From: JABCYV01 sp963696025
GTDB taxonomy: Bacteria; Acidobacteriota; Terriglobia; Terriglobales; Acidobacteriaceae
Reading direction: 5' to 3'
Length of the DNA stretch: 64,000 bases
Assembly (NCBI GenBank): GCA_963696025.1
Contig: CAVOII010000014.1
Location: 620,001-684,000 of the forward strand
The position numbers and the translations under genes were made by a program. Under the pieces are notes generated by a model. The model was not told where the DNA came from and made no database searches. It worked only from the letters and a program-made list of their open reading frames with translations. Of the stretch, positions 16,962 through 24,585 are shown one piece after another. The first letter of the stretch is position 1. Each line of letters starts with the position of its first letter.

Positions 16962-18122
16962 GTGCAAAATTCCTGGAACAACCGACAAGAAGCTGCCACT
17001 CAGTTCCCCCCATCGGAGTTGAATCCGCTGACCAATGCCACGCTGGGGCAAAACCTCGGCCGATGGGCGCAGGTCTACTTCACAACTCCGCCAGAGGAGC
17101 GGGAACAGGCCGTCGGCAGACTTTTACGCGAACTCGAAAATGAAAATCGGGTGACGGCCCCTGCGCCCGTGACCACGATGATGAAATCAGCGCCGCCGAC
17201 GATAGTGGAAGACTTCCCAGAACAGTTAGCTTCGCAAGCCGAACGGTACGGCGATGTTTTGTGCTCGACTTGCCAGCATCGCAATCCCGTTGATCAGAGA
17301 TTTTGCGGAACCTGCGGATCGCCATTGCATGGCGCGCAGCGCAACAGATCAGACGAGCCTTTTGCTCCCCTTCCCCTTCCCGAAACCGTCGCAACCACTC
17401 ATCCCGAAAGTGACGTGCAATGGTTGCGCGAAAGAGCTGTGGCCAGCCTGGAGGCGTCTGATCACCCCAAGAGCCATGCCTGGATTTATCTACTCACCTG
17501 CGTCGTCGTTTTGCTGGCCGGCATCGGGTATCTGCAATGGGCATCGCAACATGATCGTCCATCCGCAACGACTGTAGCGACCAGAGGGGCGGCTTCCGAA
17601 CCGTCGGTAACCGCGTCCCAACCGCGAGTACAGATTGACCCGCCAAGGCCGATTCAAGCGCAGAGTACGGCGGAGGTCCAGCCGGCAGCGGGCAAGAGTC
17701 CGACGGTTCAGACAGCACTCGCAACCCGCGAAAACGCCAGTAGGAAGCCGGTGGAAACGAGTCTCGGTTCGGCCGCGCAAAATGCCAGGGCAAGAGCGTT
17801 GTCGTCGGAATCACCTTCCGCTCCCTCACCTGAAGCGAATCTGGACTCCGAAGGCGGCGCGCAGGAATTGCGTCTGGCGGAACGCTACTTGGAAGGCAAG
17901 AGCGGTGCGCGAGATACCACGGAAGCGGGGAAATGGCTGTGGAAGGCCGTTGGCAAAGAGAATTCCACCGCCGCCGTGTTGCTTGCGGATTTGTACGCCC
18001 GCGGTGATGGGGTGCCCAAAAATTGCGACCAGGCGCGGATCCTACTTGTAAGTGCGACTAAGAAAGGCGCGTCGCAAGCTGCTCATGCGCTCCGCAATCT
18101 GGAAACCAACGGCTGTCAATAA
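16962..18122 (+). CDS. Zinc-ribbon / transmembrane / Sel1-repeat protein
   Basis: A 386-residue protein. The N-terminus (SWNNRQEAATQFPPSELNP... to AQVYFTTPPEEREQAVGRLL) looks like a short helical domain, followed by a four-cysteine zinc ribbon (Cys101, 104, 115, 118), one transmembrane helix (about 170-190), a long Ser/Ala/Pro-rich linker and a C-terminal Sel1-like alpha-solenoid (LRLAERYLEGKSG, AAVLLADLYARGDGVPKNCDQARILL). The GTG at 16962 has GGAGAT seven bases upstream and is preferred over an earlier in-frame ATG at 16902. It follows the GAF/zinc-ribbon gene after 105 bases, and a strong terminator lies 35 bases past its stop. Confidence 0.8.
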   Translation: MQNSWNNRQEAATQFPPSELNPLTNATLGQNLGRWAQVYFTTPPEEREQAVGRLLRELENENRVTAPAPVTTMMKSAPPTIVEDFPEQLASQAERYGDVLCSTCQHRNPVDQRFCGTCGSPLHGAQRNRSDEPFAPLPLPETVATTHPESDVQWLRERAVASLEASDHPKSHAWIYLLTCVVVLLAGIGYLQWASQHDRPSATTVATRGAASEPSVTASQPRVQIDPPRPIQAQSTAEVQPAAGKSPTVQTALATRENASRKPVETSLGSAAQNARARALSSESPSAPSPEANLDSEGGAQELRLAERYLEGKSGARDTTEAGKWLWKAVGKENSTAAVLLADLYARGDGVPKNCDQARILLVSATKKGASQAAHALRNLETNGCQ

Positions 18123-18156
18123 AACACACCTCCCCCAAACGAGGTGCGACAAAATC

Positions 18157-18185
18157 AAAAGGCCTCCCTGAAAGGGAGGCCTTTT
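18157..18185. terminator. Strong bidirectional rho-independent terminator
   Basis: AAAAGGCCTCCC and GGGAGGCCTTTT form a perfect 12-bp stem around a five-base loop (TGAAA). The A-run on the left and T-run on the right let it act on both strands, ending the zinc-ribbon/Sel1 gene from the left and the HTH pair from the right. Confidence 0.9.
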
Positions 18186-18206
18186 GTGTGTTGCCTGATC
18201 AGTTGT

Positions 18207-18725
18207 TCAATGCTGCAGGTTGCGTCCGCGAAACATCGCCGAATCGAGATTAAGGATGCTTCGCTCCCAGCTCTCTAGCAACTCAGGCCTGCCCCGCACT
18301 TTCTGGCCTGCGGGCCTCGTACCAGAGAGCAAGTTCGACTCGGTTCCAGAGTCCAAGTTTGTCATAGATGACTCTAAGGTAGTTTTTAACGACGTGTTCA
18401 GTGGTTCCGATGGCATCCGCAACTTCGCGGTTCTTGAGTCCCTGAGCGACGAGTTCGATGACACGGTGCTCGCGCTCGTTGGGTACCCGGCTTCCGTAGC
18501 GTTCTTCTCCGAACATAGTTGCCTCCGATATAAGAGGGTCGCCAGTTTTACCCGTTTGATCCCGCCGGTAATTCCGAACCGCAGAAAAAGACGATTAAAA
18601 TGCGCCTTCACTGTACGTCGGGCCATCTTGAGTTGGCTGGCGATATCCGAGTTGTCGCAGCCCTGCAGCAGCAGCTCAACAATCTGCTGCTCACGCGGGC
18701 CAAGCCGAACAGTCCTTTCCTTCAT
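18207..18725 (-). CDS. LuxR-type HTH regulator (A member of pair 2), with read-through tail
   Basis: From the ATG at 18725 (MKERTVRLGPREQQIVELLL) with GGGGAGAA upstream, the first 70 residues are a complete GerE/LuxR HTH domain, including NSDIASQLKMARRTVKAHFN and the following helix. After that the frame stays open for another 100 codons, giving 172 residues in all, and runs through the whole of the B-type HTH gene in a different frame. The tail is rich in Ser, Thr and Leu and has no recognisable domain, so it may be a translated accident of a lost stop codon. The homologous A gene of pair 1 ends after the HTH. Confidence 0.65.
   Translation of the reverse strand: MKERTVRLGPREQQIVELLLQGCDNSDIASQLKMARRTVKAHFNRLFLRFGITGGIKRVKLATLLYRRQLCSEKNATEAGYPTSASTVSSNSSLRDSRTAKLRMPSEPLNTSLKTTLESSMTNLDSGTESNLLSGTRPAGQKVRGRPELLESWERSILNLDSAMFRGRNLQH
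18283..18516 (-). CDS. LuxR-type HTH-only regulator (B member of pair 2)
   Basis: A 77-residue protein consisting of one LuxR/GerE HTH domain: VPNEREHRVIELVAQGLKN, REVADAIGTTEHVVKNYLRV, YDKLGLWNRVELALWY. It is closely similar to the B gene at 5775-6047 (shared TNREIA-like turn, GTTE-VVKNYLR and DKLG-W). The ATG at 18516 has a perfect GGAGG five bases before it. The gene is nested in another frame of the longer A-type reading frame. With no sensor domain, its activity may depend on expression level or on pairing with the A protein. Confidence 0.85.
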   Translation of the reverse strand: MFGEERYGSRVPNEREHRVIELVAQGLKNREVADAIGTTEHVVKNYLRVIYDKLGLWNRVELALWYEARRPESAGQA

Positions 18726-19400
18726 TTCCGATTCTCCCCATTCATGACTAGGGTCCCCACGTCTGGCGACTTTACCCAAGGAGGGTCGCAGAAGTAGCTG
18801 GTGCAGGGTACGATTCAGCGTCCCAATCACGAATACTTCAAAATGAGAATGGCTCTCCCGAAATTCATAGCATGCACGGTGCCAAGTCCGCACAAGTTTT
18901 CACCAGGAAGCCAAAAGAGATTTCCACAGAAGGTCGGAATATAATTGCGTCCGCTTCGTCACGGCGCAGTAACAATCGTATCTCTCATGCCGTTCGGGCT
19001 CCGGCACGCTTTTAGGGTGCCCAAAGCAACGGAGACTCGCGAAAAAACCCAAAAAAGCGGGCAGGAGACTCGGCCGCCGCGCCTCAAAACACACCCAGGA
19101 CATGCTGCTTCGCACTGTTCGCAGGTGCCCGCGTCTGTGGATAATTCGGTCAATGTGACTTTGGGTGACGGCCTTTCGGCACCTCCCTTAAGAATTAATA
19201 TTTTCGTAACTTCTTTACCTACAAGCTAACAAAAACCTTCTTTGGTCAAAAATTCCCTGATTTTGAGGCCCACTTGGAAGTAATTACACTTTCCCCATGC
19301 TCGCCGGGCAAGGCAGCCTGCTTACGCGGCTAACAAGGACCACGGCCCGAGAAAGTCGGTCAGGACTGGGACTTTGTTTTAGACTAGGGCGTTCCTCCGC
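18726..19400. other. Long divergent intergenic region
   Basis: About 675 bases between the HTH pair and the first glycosyltransferase. Bases 19190-19290 are clearly richer in A and T than the surroundings. A small GCC-GAAA-GGC hairpin is present on the minus strand near 19170. Short open frames exist on both strands but none has a convincing ribosome site or protein character. It presumably carries control signals for the polysaccharide locus. Confidence 0.4.
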
Positions 19401-20177
19401 ATGAAATTGTCAGTCGTAATGCCGGTCTACAATGAGCGGGCGACTCTGCCGCTCGTACTGGAGCGCGTACTGGCGGTCCCTCTCGACCTCGAAGTGATCT
19501 GCGTGGACGACGGGTCCAGCGATGGTTCCCGGGAAATTTTGAACCAGTTGTTGAGCCAATATCCGCAGCTACGCGTTTTTCTACAGGCTCGCAACATGGG
19601 TAAGGGCGCGGCCCTGCGCCGCGGCATTCAGGAAGCGACCGGTGACTTCGTGATCATCCAGGACGCCGATCTGGAATATGACCCCGCCGATTACGCCGCG
19701 CTTCTCGAACCGTTAGTTCAAGGAAAGGCTGACGTGGTTTACGGCTCGCGCTTTCTGGGTAGTGCGCCCCATCGAGTGCTCTACTTCTGGCATTCCGTCG
19801 GAAACAAGTTTCTTACCCTGCTCTCCAACAGCCTCACCAATATCAACCTGAGCGATATGGAAACCTGCTATAAGATTTTTCGCCGCGAGATCATTCAGTC
19901 CATTCCGATCGAGGAGGACCGATTTGGTTTCGAGCCGGAGATCACGGTCAAAGTCGCCAAACGGCGCTTGCGGATTTACGAGGTTGGCATCAGTTACTGG
20001 GGACGGACCTACGAGGAAGGCAAGAAGATCGGTTGGAAGGATGGCTTTCGGGCTTTGTGGTGCCTGGTGAAATACTCGATCAAAGAGCCCATCGTTTCGG
20101 TCCGGAGTCCCGCTACCACGAGCGACCTGGCAGCGGAGAATGCCCAGCAGAAGCAATCCCGCTCGATCGGAAGCTAA
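19401..20177 (+). CDS. Family 2 glycosyltransferase, polyprenyl-phosphate mannose/glucose synthase type
   Basis: A 258-residue GT-A enzyme. It starts with MKLSVVMPVYNERATLP and has the nucleotide-binding VDDGSSDGS, the acceptor-side MGKGAALRRGI and a metal-binding QDADLEYDP in place of a strict DxD. WGRTYEEGKKIGWKDG is typical of DPM1-like enzymes that move one sugar from a nucleotide sugar to undecaprenyl or dolichyl phosphate. No transmembrane helices are present at the C-terminus. It opens the polysaccharide locus and converges with a small secreted-protein gene 17 bases away. Confidence 0.88.
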   Translation: MKLSVVMPVYNERATLPLVLERVLAVPLDLEVICVDDGSSDGSREILNQLLSQYPQLRVFLQARNMGKGAALRRGIQEATGDFVIIQDADLEYDPADYAALLEPLVQGKADVVYGSRFLGSAPHRVLYFWHSVGNKFLTLLSNSLTNINLSDMETCYKIFRREIIQSIPIEEDRFGFEPEITVKVAKRRLRIYEVGISYWGRTYEEGKKIGWKDGFRALWCLVKYSIKEPIVSVRSPATTSDLAAENAQQKQSRSIGS

Positions 20178-20194
20178 GTTCGAAAAACAGGATC

Positions 20195-20581
20195 TCACTT
20201 ACCTACGTTCGAGGTCACGCGGGGACCTGCGGGCATGGCCTTTCGCGACTGATACGGGTAGTTCATCCCGTGCCTGCTTGAAGCTGGGTCACTCGATTTG
20301 GGCATCGCCACAGTGGACTTTGGCGCTTTTTTAGCTGGGGAGCTGGCAATGCTGGCGGTCTCGTGCTCGAGCTGGCCGAGGTGTTGATTAGCGGTGCCGG
20401 TTTTCGCCGATCCCGCCACGGTGGGACTTGGTGAACTTGCCCGATGGGGGCGCGTTACGCTCTTGGCCTTGGGGCTATTCGCCCGTTCCCACTTCGGCAC
20501 GGTCGGATCCTGCTGGCTTTGCCCAAGCGCCATTGAGGCCCCGACCAACAACGTCACTAATAGCGCCAAACCACGTTTCAT
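20195..20581 (-). CDS. Small secreted protein of unknown function
   Basis: A 128-residue exported protein. MKRGLALLVTLLVGASMALGQ is a classic Sec signal peptide with cleavage after GQ or LG. The mature part is disordered-looking, rich in Ser, Pro, Ala, Thr and Lys, and ends in a Tyr/Arg patch (GMNYPYQSRKAMP). It contains no cysteine and no recognised domain. I chose the ATG at 20581, five codons inside a longer frame, because the signal peptide begins there. Confidence 0.7.
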   Translation of the reverse strand: MKRGLALLVTLLVGASMALGQSQQDPTVPKWERANSPKAKSVTRPHRASSPSPTVAGSAKTGTANQHLGQLEHETASIASSPAKKAPKSTVAMPKSSDPASSRHGMNYPYQSRKAMPAGPRVTSNVGK

Positions 20582-21066
20582 GATTGTCCCGGGCACGCGC
20601 GTGCCTTGATGTCATTATAAGCGAGAACTGGAGACCATCGCAGACATAAGTCTCCGCAGCCGTCTTCGACTCCAGGCAATCTGGACAATGAATTCAACTT
20701 GTGCGAACCTCTACATTTGGGGCACGGACATCATAATTACTGAGCTTTTTGGGTTTAACCGCAAGATCCTCGCAATTGCAAATTCTTGCAGCTCGTCCCC
20801 GAAAATTAATCTGCGTCGCGCTTAGCTCTGAAGTTGTCTTTCTGTATGAGGGACTTAGCACGCAGGCTAGAATCGGTAACGGTGAGAAGATTGCATGGCA
20901 GTGGGGTTGCGTCACTCCAAAACCGAGCTCAAAGAGCGGAGCTTCTTTCCCCGTAGCTAACGCAGAGTGGTGTTTTTGGGCAAGGTCCTCGGCGAGGGAA
21001 CGCCCAGACGCCTTCGCCAAGGAAGATCGAATAAGCAAAAACTGAGCGCCTTAGGAGGCCAAGAAT
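20582..21066. other. Intergenic region upstream of the sulfate-activation operon
   Basis: About 485 bases. CTGGAG and CTCCAG (about 20630-20680) could pair in a long-range stem. The stretch before the sat-type gene is purine-poor then rich, but I recognise no riboswitch fold or clear promoter. An AGGAGG at 21053-21058 is the ribosome site of the next gene. Confidence 0.4.
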
Positions 21067-22809
21067 TTGACTTCGACCAGCCATCTCGTCTCCCCGCACG
21101 GTGGGGAGTTAGCTGACCTGATTGTCCCGCCCGAACGAATCAGCGAACTCAAAGCGCACTCGCGCGAGTGGCCCTCTTGGGACCTCACCGCACGCCAACG
21201 GTGTGATCTCGAATTGCTGCTCAGCGGCGGATTCTCTCCCCTCCGCGGATTCATGACGCGTGCTGAATATGAGTGCGTGTGTCAAACGATGCGCCTCGCT
21301 AGCGGCGTCCTGTGGCCCATGCCGATCACGCTGGATGTAACCGAAGACTTTGCCAAGTCGCTGAAGCCGGGCAGCAGCAAAGTTGCGCTACGCGATGCTG
21401 AAGGTGTGATGCTGGCGGTTCTGCACGTCGAAGAGATGTGGCAGCCGGATCGCAAGGCCGAAGCCAAGTCGGTTTTCAATACCACCAGCACCCTTCACCC
21501 TGGCGCCGATTATGCCCTGAACAAGGCGAATCCGTGGTATGTGGGCGGCCGTGTCGAAGGCACCCAAGCGCCTTCCCACTATGACTTCCGGGCACTTCGC
21601 TTCACTCCGGCGGAATTACGCGCTGAATTTGCCCGTTTGGGCTGGCGGCGCGTCGTTGCTTTCCAGACCCGCAATCCCATGCACCGCGCCCACCAGGAGT
21701 TGACTTTTCGCGCCGCGAAGCAAGTTGAAGCCAATCTGCTGATTCATCCCTCAGTGGGCATGACCAAACCAGGGGATGTGGATTACTTCACCCGCGTGCG
21801 TTGTTATCAACTGCTGCTTCCCAAATACCCCGCGGGGACAGCCAAACTTTCTTTATTGCCCCTGGCCATGCGCATGGGCGGACCGCGCGAGGCTATTTGG
21901 CATGCCATAATCCGCAAGAACCACGGTTGCAGTCACATGATAGTGGGTCGCGACCATGCCGGTCCAGGTAAAGACGAGCATGGCAAGCCATTCTACGGAC
22001 CTTATGAAGCGCAAGAGGTTTTCAAGAAACATGAAACCGACATCGGCGTCACCATGGTTCCATTCAACATGATGGTGTACCTGGAAGACCAGGATCAGTA
22101 TTTTCCCGATGATCAGGTGCCCAAGGACGCTCGCGTCCTGAACATCTCCGGCACCGAATTGCGGGAGCGTTTGAATGAGGGCCGTGAGATTCCTTCCTGG
22201 TTCACTTATCCGGAAGTGGTGCAGGAGCTGCGACGCAGTTATCCGCCACGGCACAAACAGGGCGTGACCATTTTCTTTACCGGGCTTTCCGGATCTGGTA
22301 AATCGACGATCGCCAATGTGCTTCTCACCAAATTCCTGGAGACCGGTGGGCGGCCTGTCACATTGTTGGATGGCGATCTGGTGCGCAAGCACCTTTCTTC
22401 GGAATTGGGTTTCTCCAAAGAGCATCGCGATATCAACATTCGCCGCATCGGCTACGTGGCCTCTGAGATCACGAAAAATGGCGGCATCGCCATTTGTGCC
22501 CCCATCGCTCCTTATGACGCAACCCGCAGGCATGTGCGCGAGATGATCGAACCCGTGGGCGGCTTCATCCTGGTTCACATCTCCACCTCAGTTGAGGTCT
22601 GCGAGCAGCGTGATCGCAAAGGCCTTTATGCCAAGGCCCGCGCCGGGATTCTTAAAGAGTTCACTGGCATTTCGGACCCCTATGAAGAACCGAAGGACGC
22701 GGAAGTAGTCATCAACACCGGTGAGTTGACTCCGGAAGAAGCTGCACAGGAGATCATTCTGCACTTGGAGCGGGAGGGCTTCATCGGAGTGAACGGAGGA
22801 GGGTCGTAA
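21067..22809 (+). CDS. sat: Bifunctional sulfate adenylyltransferase / adenylylsulfate kinase
   Basis: A 580-residue fusion that makes PAPS from sulfate and ATP in two steps. The N-terminal PUA-like domain (about 1-170) and ATP-sulfurylase domain carry QTRNPMHRAH (about 200-209) and VGRDHAGPG. The C-terminal APS kinase has the P-loop GLSGSGKST (about 406-414), DGDLVRKHLSSELGFSKEHR and the substrate loop ...GLYAKARAG. The TTG start is well supported by AGGAGG eight bases upstream. It heads a same-strand series: TauE/SafE transporter after 46 bases, CysQ, propeller protein, methyltransferase and sulfotransferase. No PAPS or sulfite reductase gene is in the window, which points to sulfation. Confidence 0.95.
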   Translation: MTSTSHLVSPHGGELADLIVPPERISELKAHSREWPSWDLTARQRCDLELLLSGGFSPLRGFMTRAEYECVCQTMRLASGVLWPMPITLDVTEDFAKSLKPGSSKVALRDAEGVMLAVLHVEEMWQPDRKAEAKSVFNTTSTLHPGADYALNKANPWYVGGRVEGTQAPSHYDFRALRFTPAELRAEFARLGWRRVVAFQTRNPMHRAHQELTFRAAKQVEANLLIHPSVGMTKPGDVDYFTRVRCYQLLLPKYPAGTAKLSLLPLAMRMGGPREAIWHAIIRKNHGCSHMIVGRDHAGPGKDEHGKPFYGPYEAQEVFKKHETDIGVTMVPFNMMVYLEDQDQYFPDDQVPKDARVLNISGTELRERLNEGREIPSWFTYPEVVQELRRSYPPRHKQGVTIFFTGLSGSGKSTIANVLLTKFLETGGRPVTLLDGDLVRKHLSSELGFSKEHRDINIRRIGYVASEITKNGGIAICAPIAPYDATRRHVREMIEPVGGFILVHISTSVEVCEQRDRKGLYAKARAGILKEFTGISDPYEEPKDAEVVINTGELTPEEAAQEIILHLEREGFIGVNGGGS

Positions 22810-22855
22810 CTCCGGTCCGGCATTTCCCGGACTGCTTGCCGCAACCAATTCTGTC

Positions 22856-23623
22856 ATGGCAATCGCGCTCAAGATTCTGATTGGCTTCGTGGTGGGTACC
22901 CTGATCGGCATGACGGGTTTGGGCGGCGGCGTACTTTTGCTGCCGTTGTTGATTTTTGTGCTTAAGGTACCCCCCATCCTGGCGGTGGGATCAGATGCGG
23001 TTTTTAACTTCTTTACCAAGATCGGCTCCAGTTGGGTGCACTTGCGCAAAGGTACCGTGAGACGCAAGGTAGTTCTCGCCTTGGCGGTGGGAAGTGTTCC
23101 TGGCTCCATCGCGGGCGTAAGTTTGCTGGGCCACTTGCGCAAGGTTTACGGAACTGGAGTCAACGCCCTGATAACCTCGGCGATCGGTTTGCTGCTGGTT
23201 TGCATTCCAACGCTGTTGCTCTTTCAGACCCGTATCGAAGAGCACGTAGCCAGTCGTCCACCCACCATGAAATCGTTTGTCGGTATGTCAGTCATCGGCC
23301 TGCTGGCGGGCTTTCTGGTGGGCATGACCTCAGTGGGGTCGGGCAGCATCATCATGATGCTCCTGCTCCTGTTCTACAGCTACGCCCCAAAAGTGATGGT
23401 GGGGACCGACATTGTGCACGCGGTGGTGCTTACCGGCGTAACCAGCGTCATGCACTGGCGCATTGGCAATGTTGATCCCAGATTGGTAGCCTCGCTTTTG
23501 ATCGGCTCCATCCCAGGCGGTCTGCTGGGTTCGCATCTGAGCACGCGGGTTCCCGTGCTCTGGTTGAGACGCATTCTTTGTGCCGTGCTGCTGGCCACTG
23601 GCGCGCGCATGCTATGGGCGTGA
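22856..23623 (+). CDS. TauE/SafE-family membrane transporter
   Basis: A 255-residue membrane protein with about eight transmembrane helices in two repeated halves. Each half starts with a glycine-rich turn: LIGMTGLGGGVLLLPLL in the first and LVGMTSVGSGSIIMMLLL in the second, the hallmark of TauE/SafE (DUF81) proteins that move sulfite, sulfoacetate or other sulfur anions. It directly follows the PAPS-forming enzyme, so it may import sulfate or remove excess sulfite/sulfate; direction cannot be decided from sequence. No other sulfate transporter is visible in the window. Confidence 0.9.
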   Translation: MAIALKILIGFVVGTLIGMTGLGGGVLLLPLLIFVLKVPPILAVGSDAVFNFFTKIGSSWVHLRKGTVRRKVVLALAVGSVPGSIAGVSLLGHLRKVYGTGVNALITSAIGLLLVCIPTLLLFQTRIEEHVASRPPTMKSFVGMSVIGLLAGFLVGMTSVGSGSIIMMLLLLFYSYAPKVMVGTDIVHAVVLTGVTSVMHWRIGNVDPRLVASLLIGSIPGGLLGSHLSTRVPVLWLRRILCAVLLATGARMLWA

Positions 23624-23666
23624 AGAGAATTGAGAACCGAGAACTACGAACTGGCAACTGATTCTT

Positions 23667-23685
23667 GATTTTAGATTTTAGATTT
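23667..23685 (+). repeat. Short A/T-rich direct repeat
   Basis: GATTTTA is repeated 2.7 times just before the CysQ-type gene, after a purine-rich stretch of near-repeats (GAGAATTGAGAACCGAGAAC). Simple intergenic spacer repeats of this kind are common in acidobacterial genomes as far as I recall. Confidence 0.6.
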
Positions 23686-23702
23686 GCGCTCACGATCTCC
23701 TT

Positions 23703-24527
23703 ATGACCGATAACTCGAGTGCCGAAACTCTGCGGCGTATTCAATCAGCTCTGGAAGCCGCGCGCGTGGTTTTCAGGCGTTTCACATCCGGTGCGATTGC
23801 AGCCGAATACAAAGCAGGTCATGATCCGGTGACCGAAGCCGATCGCGCCGTCGATGCGGTGCTCCGCCAGGAACTGCTGCGGGATGGCGAAGGTTGGTTG
23901 TCGGAAGAGAGTGTCGATGACTTGTCACGCCTGAAGAAGGACCGGGTGTGGGTGGTAGATCCTCTGGATGGTACCCGCGAGTTTGTCGCTGGCATTCCTG
24001 AGTTCTGCGTAAGCATAGCGATTGTGGAACAGGGCCGCGCGGTGGCCGGAGGTGTTTGCAATCCCGCCACCGGAGAGACTTTCGTCGGCTCTGTGGCGAC
24101 GGGCCTTAGCTACAACGGCAAACCTGCGCACGTGAGCCAGGGCAAGAGTCTTGAGGGCGCTCTCGTGTTGGCTAGCCGCAGCGAAGTAAAACGTGGCGAG
24201 TGGAAGCCGTTCGAGAATGCTCCTTTCAAGGTGCAGCCGATGGGTTCAGTCGCCTATAAATTAGCGAGGGTTTCAGCGGGACTCGCAGACCTGACCTTTA
24301 CGCTTACACCAAAGCACGAATGGGATGTCGCCGCCGGCGCAGCGCTGGTTGAAAGTGCCGGAGGATTTGTCGCTACACTTGAAGCTACGCCATTTCGCGG
24401 CAATAACAGGAACACCCTGATTTCAGGTTTGGTCGCTGGAGCTCCCGGGTTGCGGGAAGAGCTGTTCGCCGCACTGGAAAGTCAGGTGCAGCTTACTGTT
24501 CGCAAACCTATCGCTTCGTCTTTGTAA
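23703..24527 (+). CDS. cysQ: 3'(2'),5'-bisphosphate nucleotidase, CysQ type
   Basis: A 274-residue member of the lithium-sensitive inositol monophosphatase fold. Metal ligands are seen in WLSEES, DPLDGTREF (about 86-94) and EWDVAAGAALVESAGG. In this setting it should convert PAP, the by-product of PAPS-dependent sulfotransfer, to AMP. Family members can also act on inositol phosphates, so the assignment leans on context: PAPS synthase two genes upstream and a sulfotransferase three genes downstream on the same strand. The ATG at 23703 follows a weak CTCCTT-containing leader. Confidence 0.85.
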   Translation: MTDNSSAETLRRIQSALEAARVVFRRFTSGAIAAEYKAGHDPVTEADRAVDAVLRQELLRDGEGWLSEESVDDLSRLKKDRVWVVDPLDGTREFVAGIPEFCVSIAIVEQGRAVAGGVCNPATGETFVGSVATGLSYNGKPAHVSQGKSLEGALVLASRSEVKRGEWKPFENAPFKVQPMGSVAYKLARVSAGLADLTFTLTPKHEWDVAAGAALVESAGGFVATLEATPFRGNNRNTLISGLVAGAPGLREELFAALESQVQLTVRKPIASSL

Positions 24528-24585
24528 CCTCGTGGGAGAAGTTCTGCTATCTCAATTTAATCTTTAACGATTCGCACAGGAGAAC

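Noticed and set aside
18220..18747. 175-codon open frame on the plus strand opposite the HTH pair
   Set aside because: It lies entirely antisense to two genes with clear HTH domains and good ribosome sites; its own sequence shows no domain.
20749..21045. 98-codon open frame upstream of the PAPS-forming gene
   Set aside because: No ribosome site, no recognised domain, composition unlike the neighbours. I treated the stretch as intergenic.
20582..21066. Search for a SAM, cobalamin or sulfur-related riboswitch
   Set aside because: No conserved core could be recognised by eye; only a long-range 6-base complementarity was seen.
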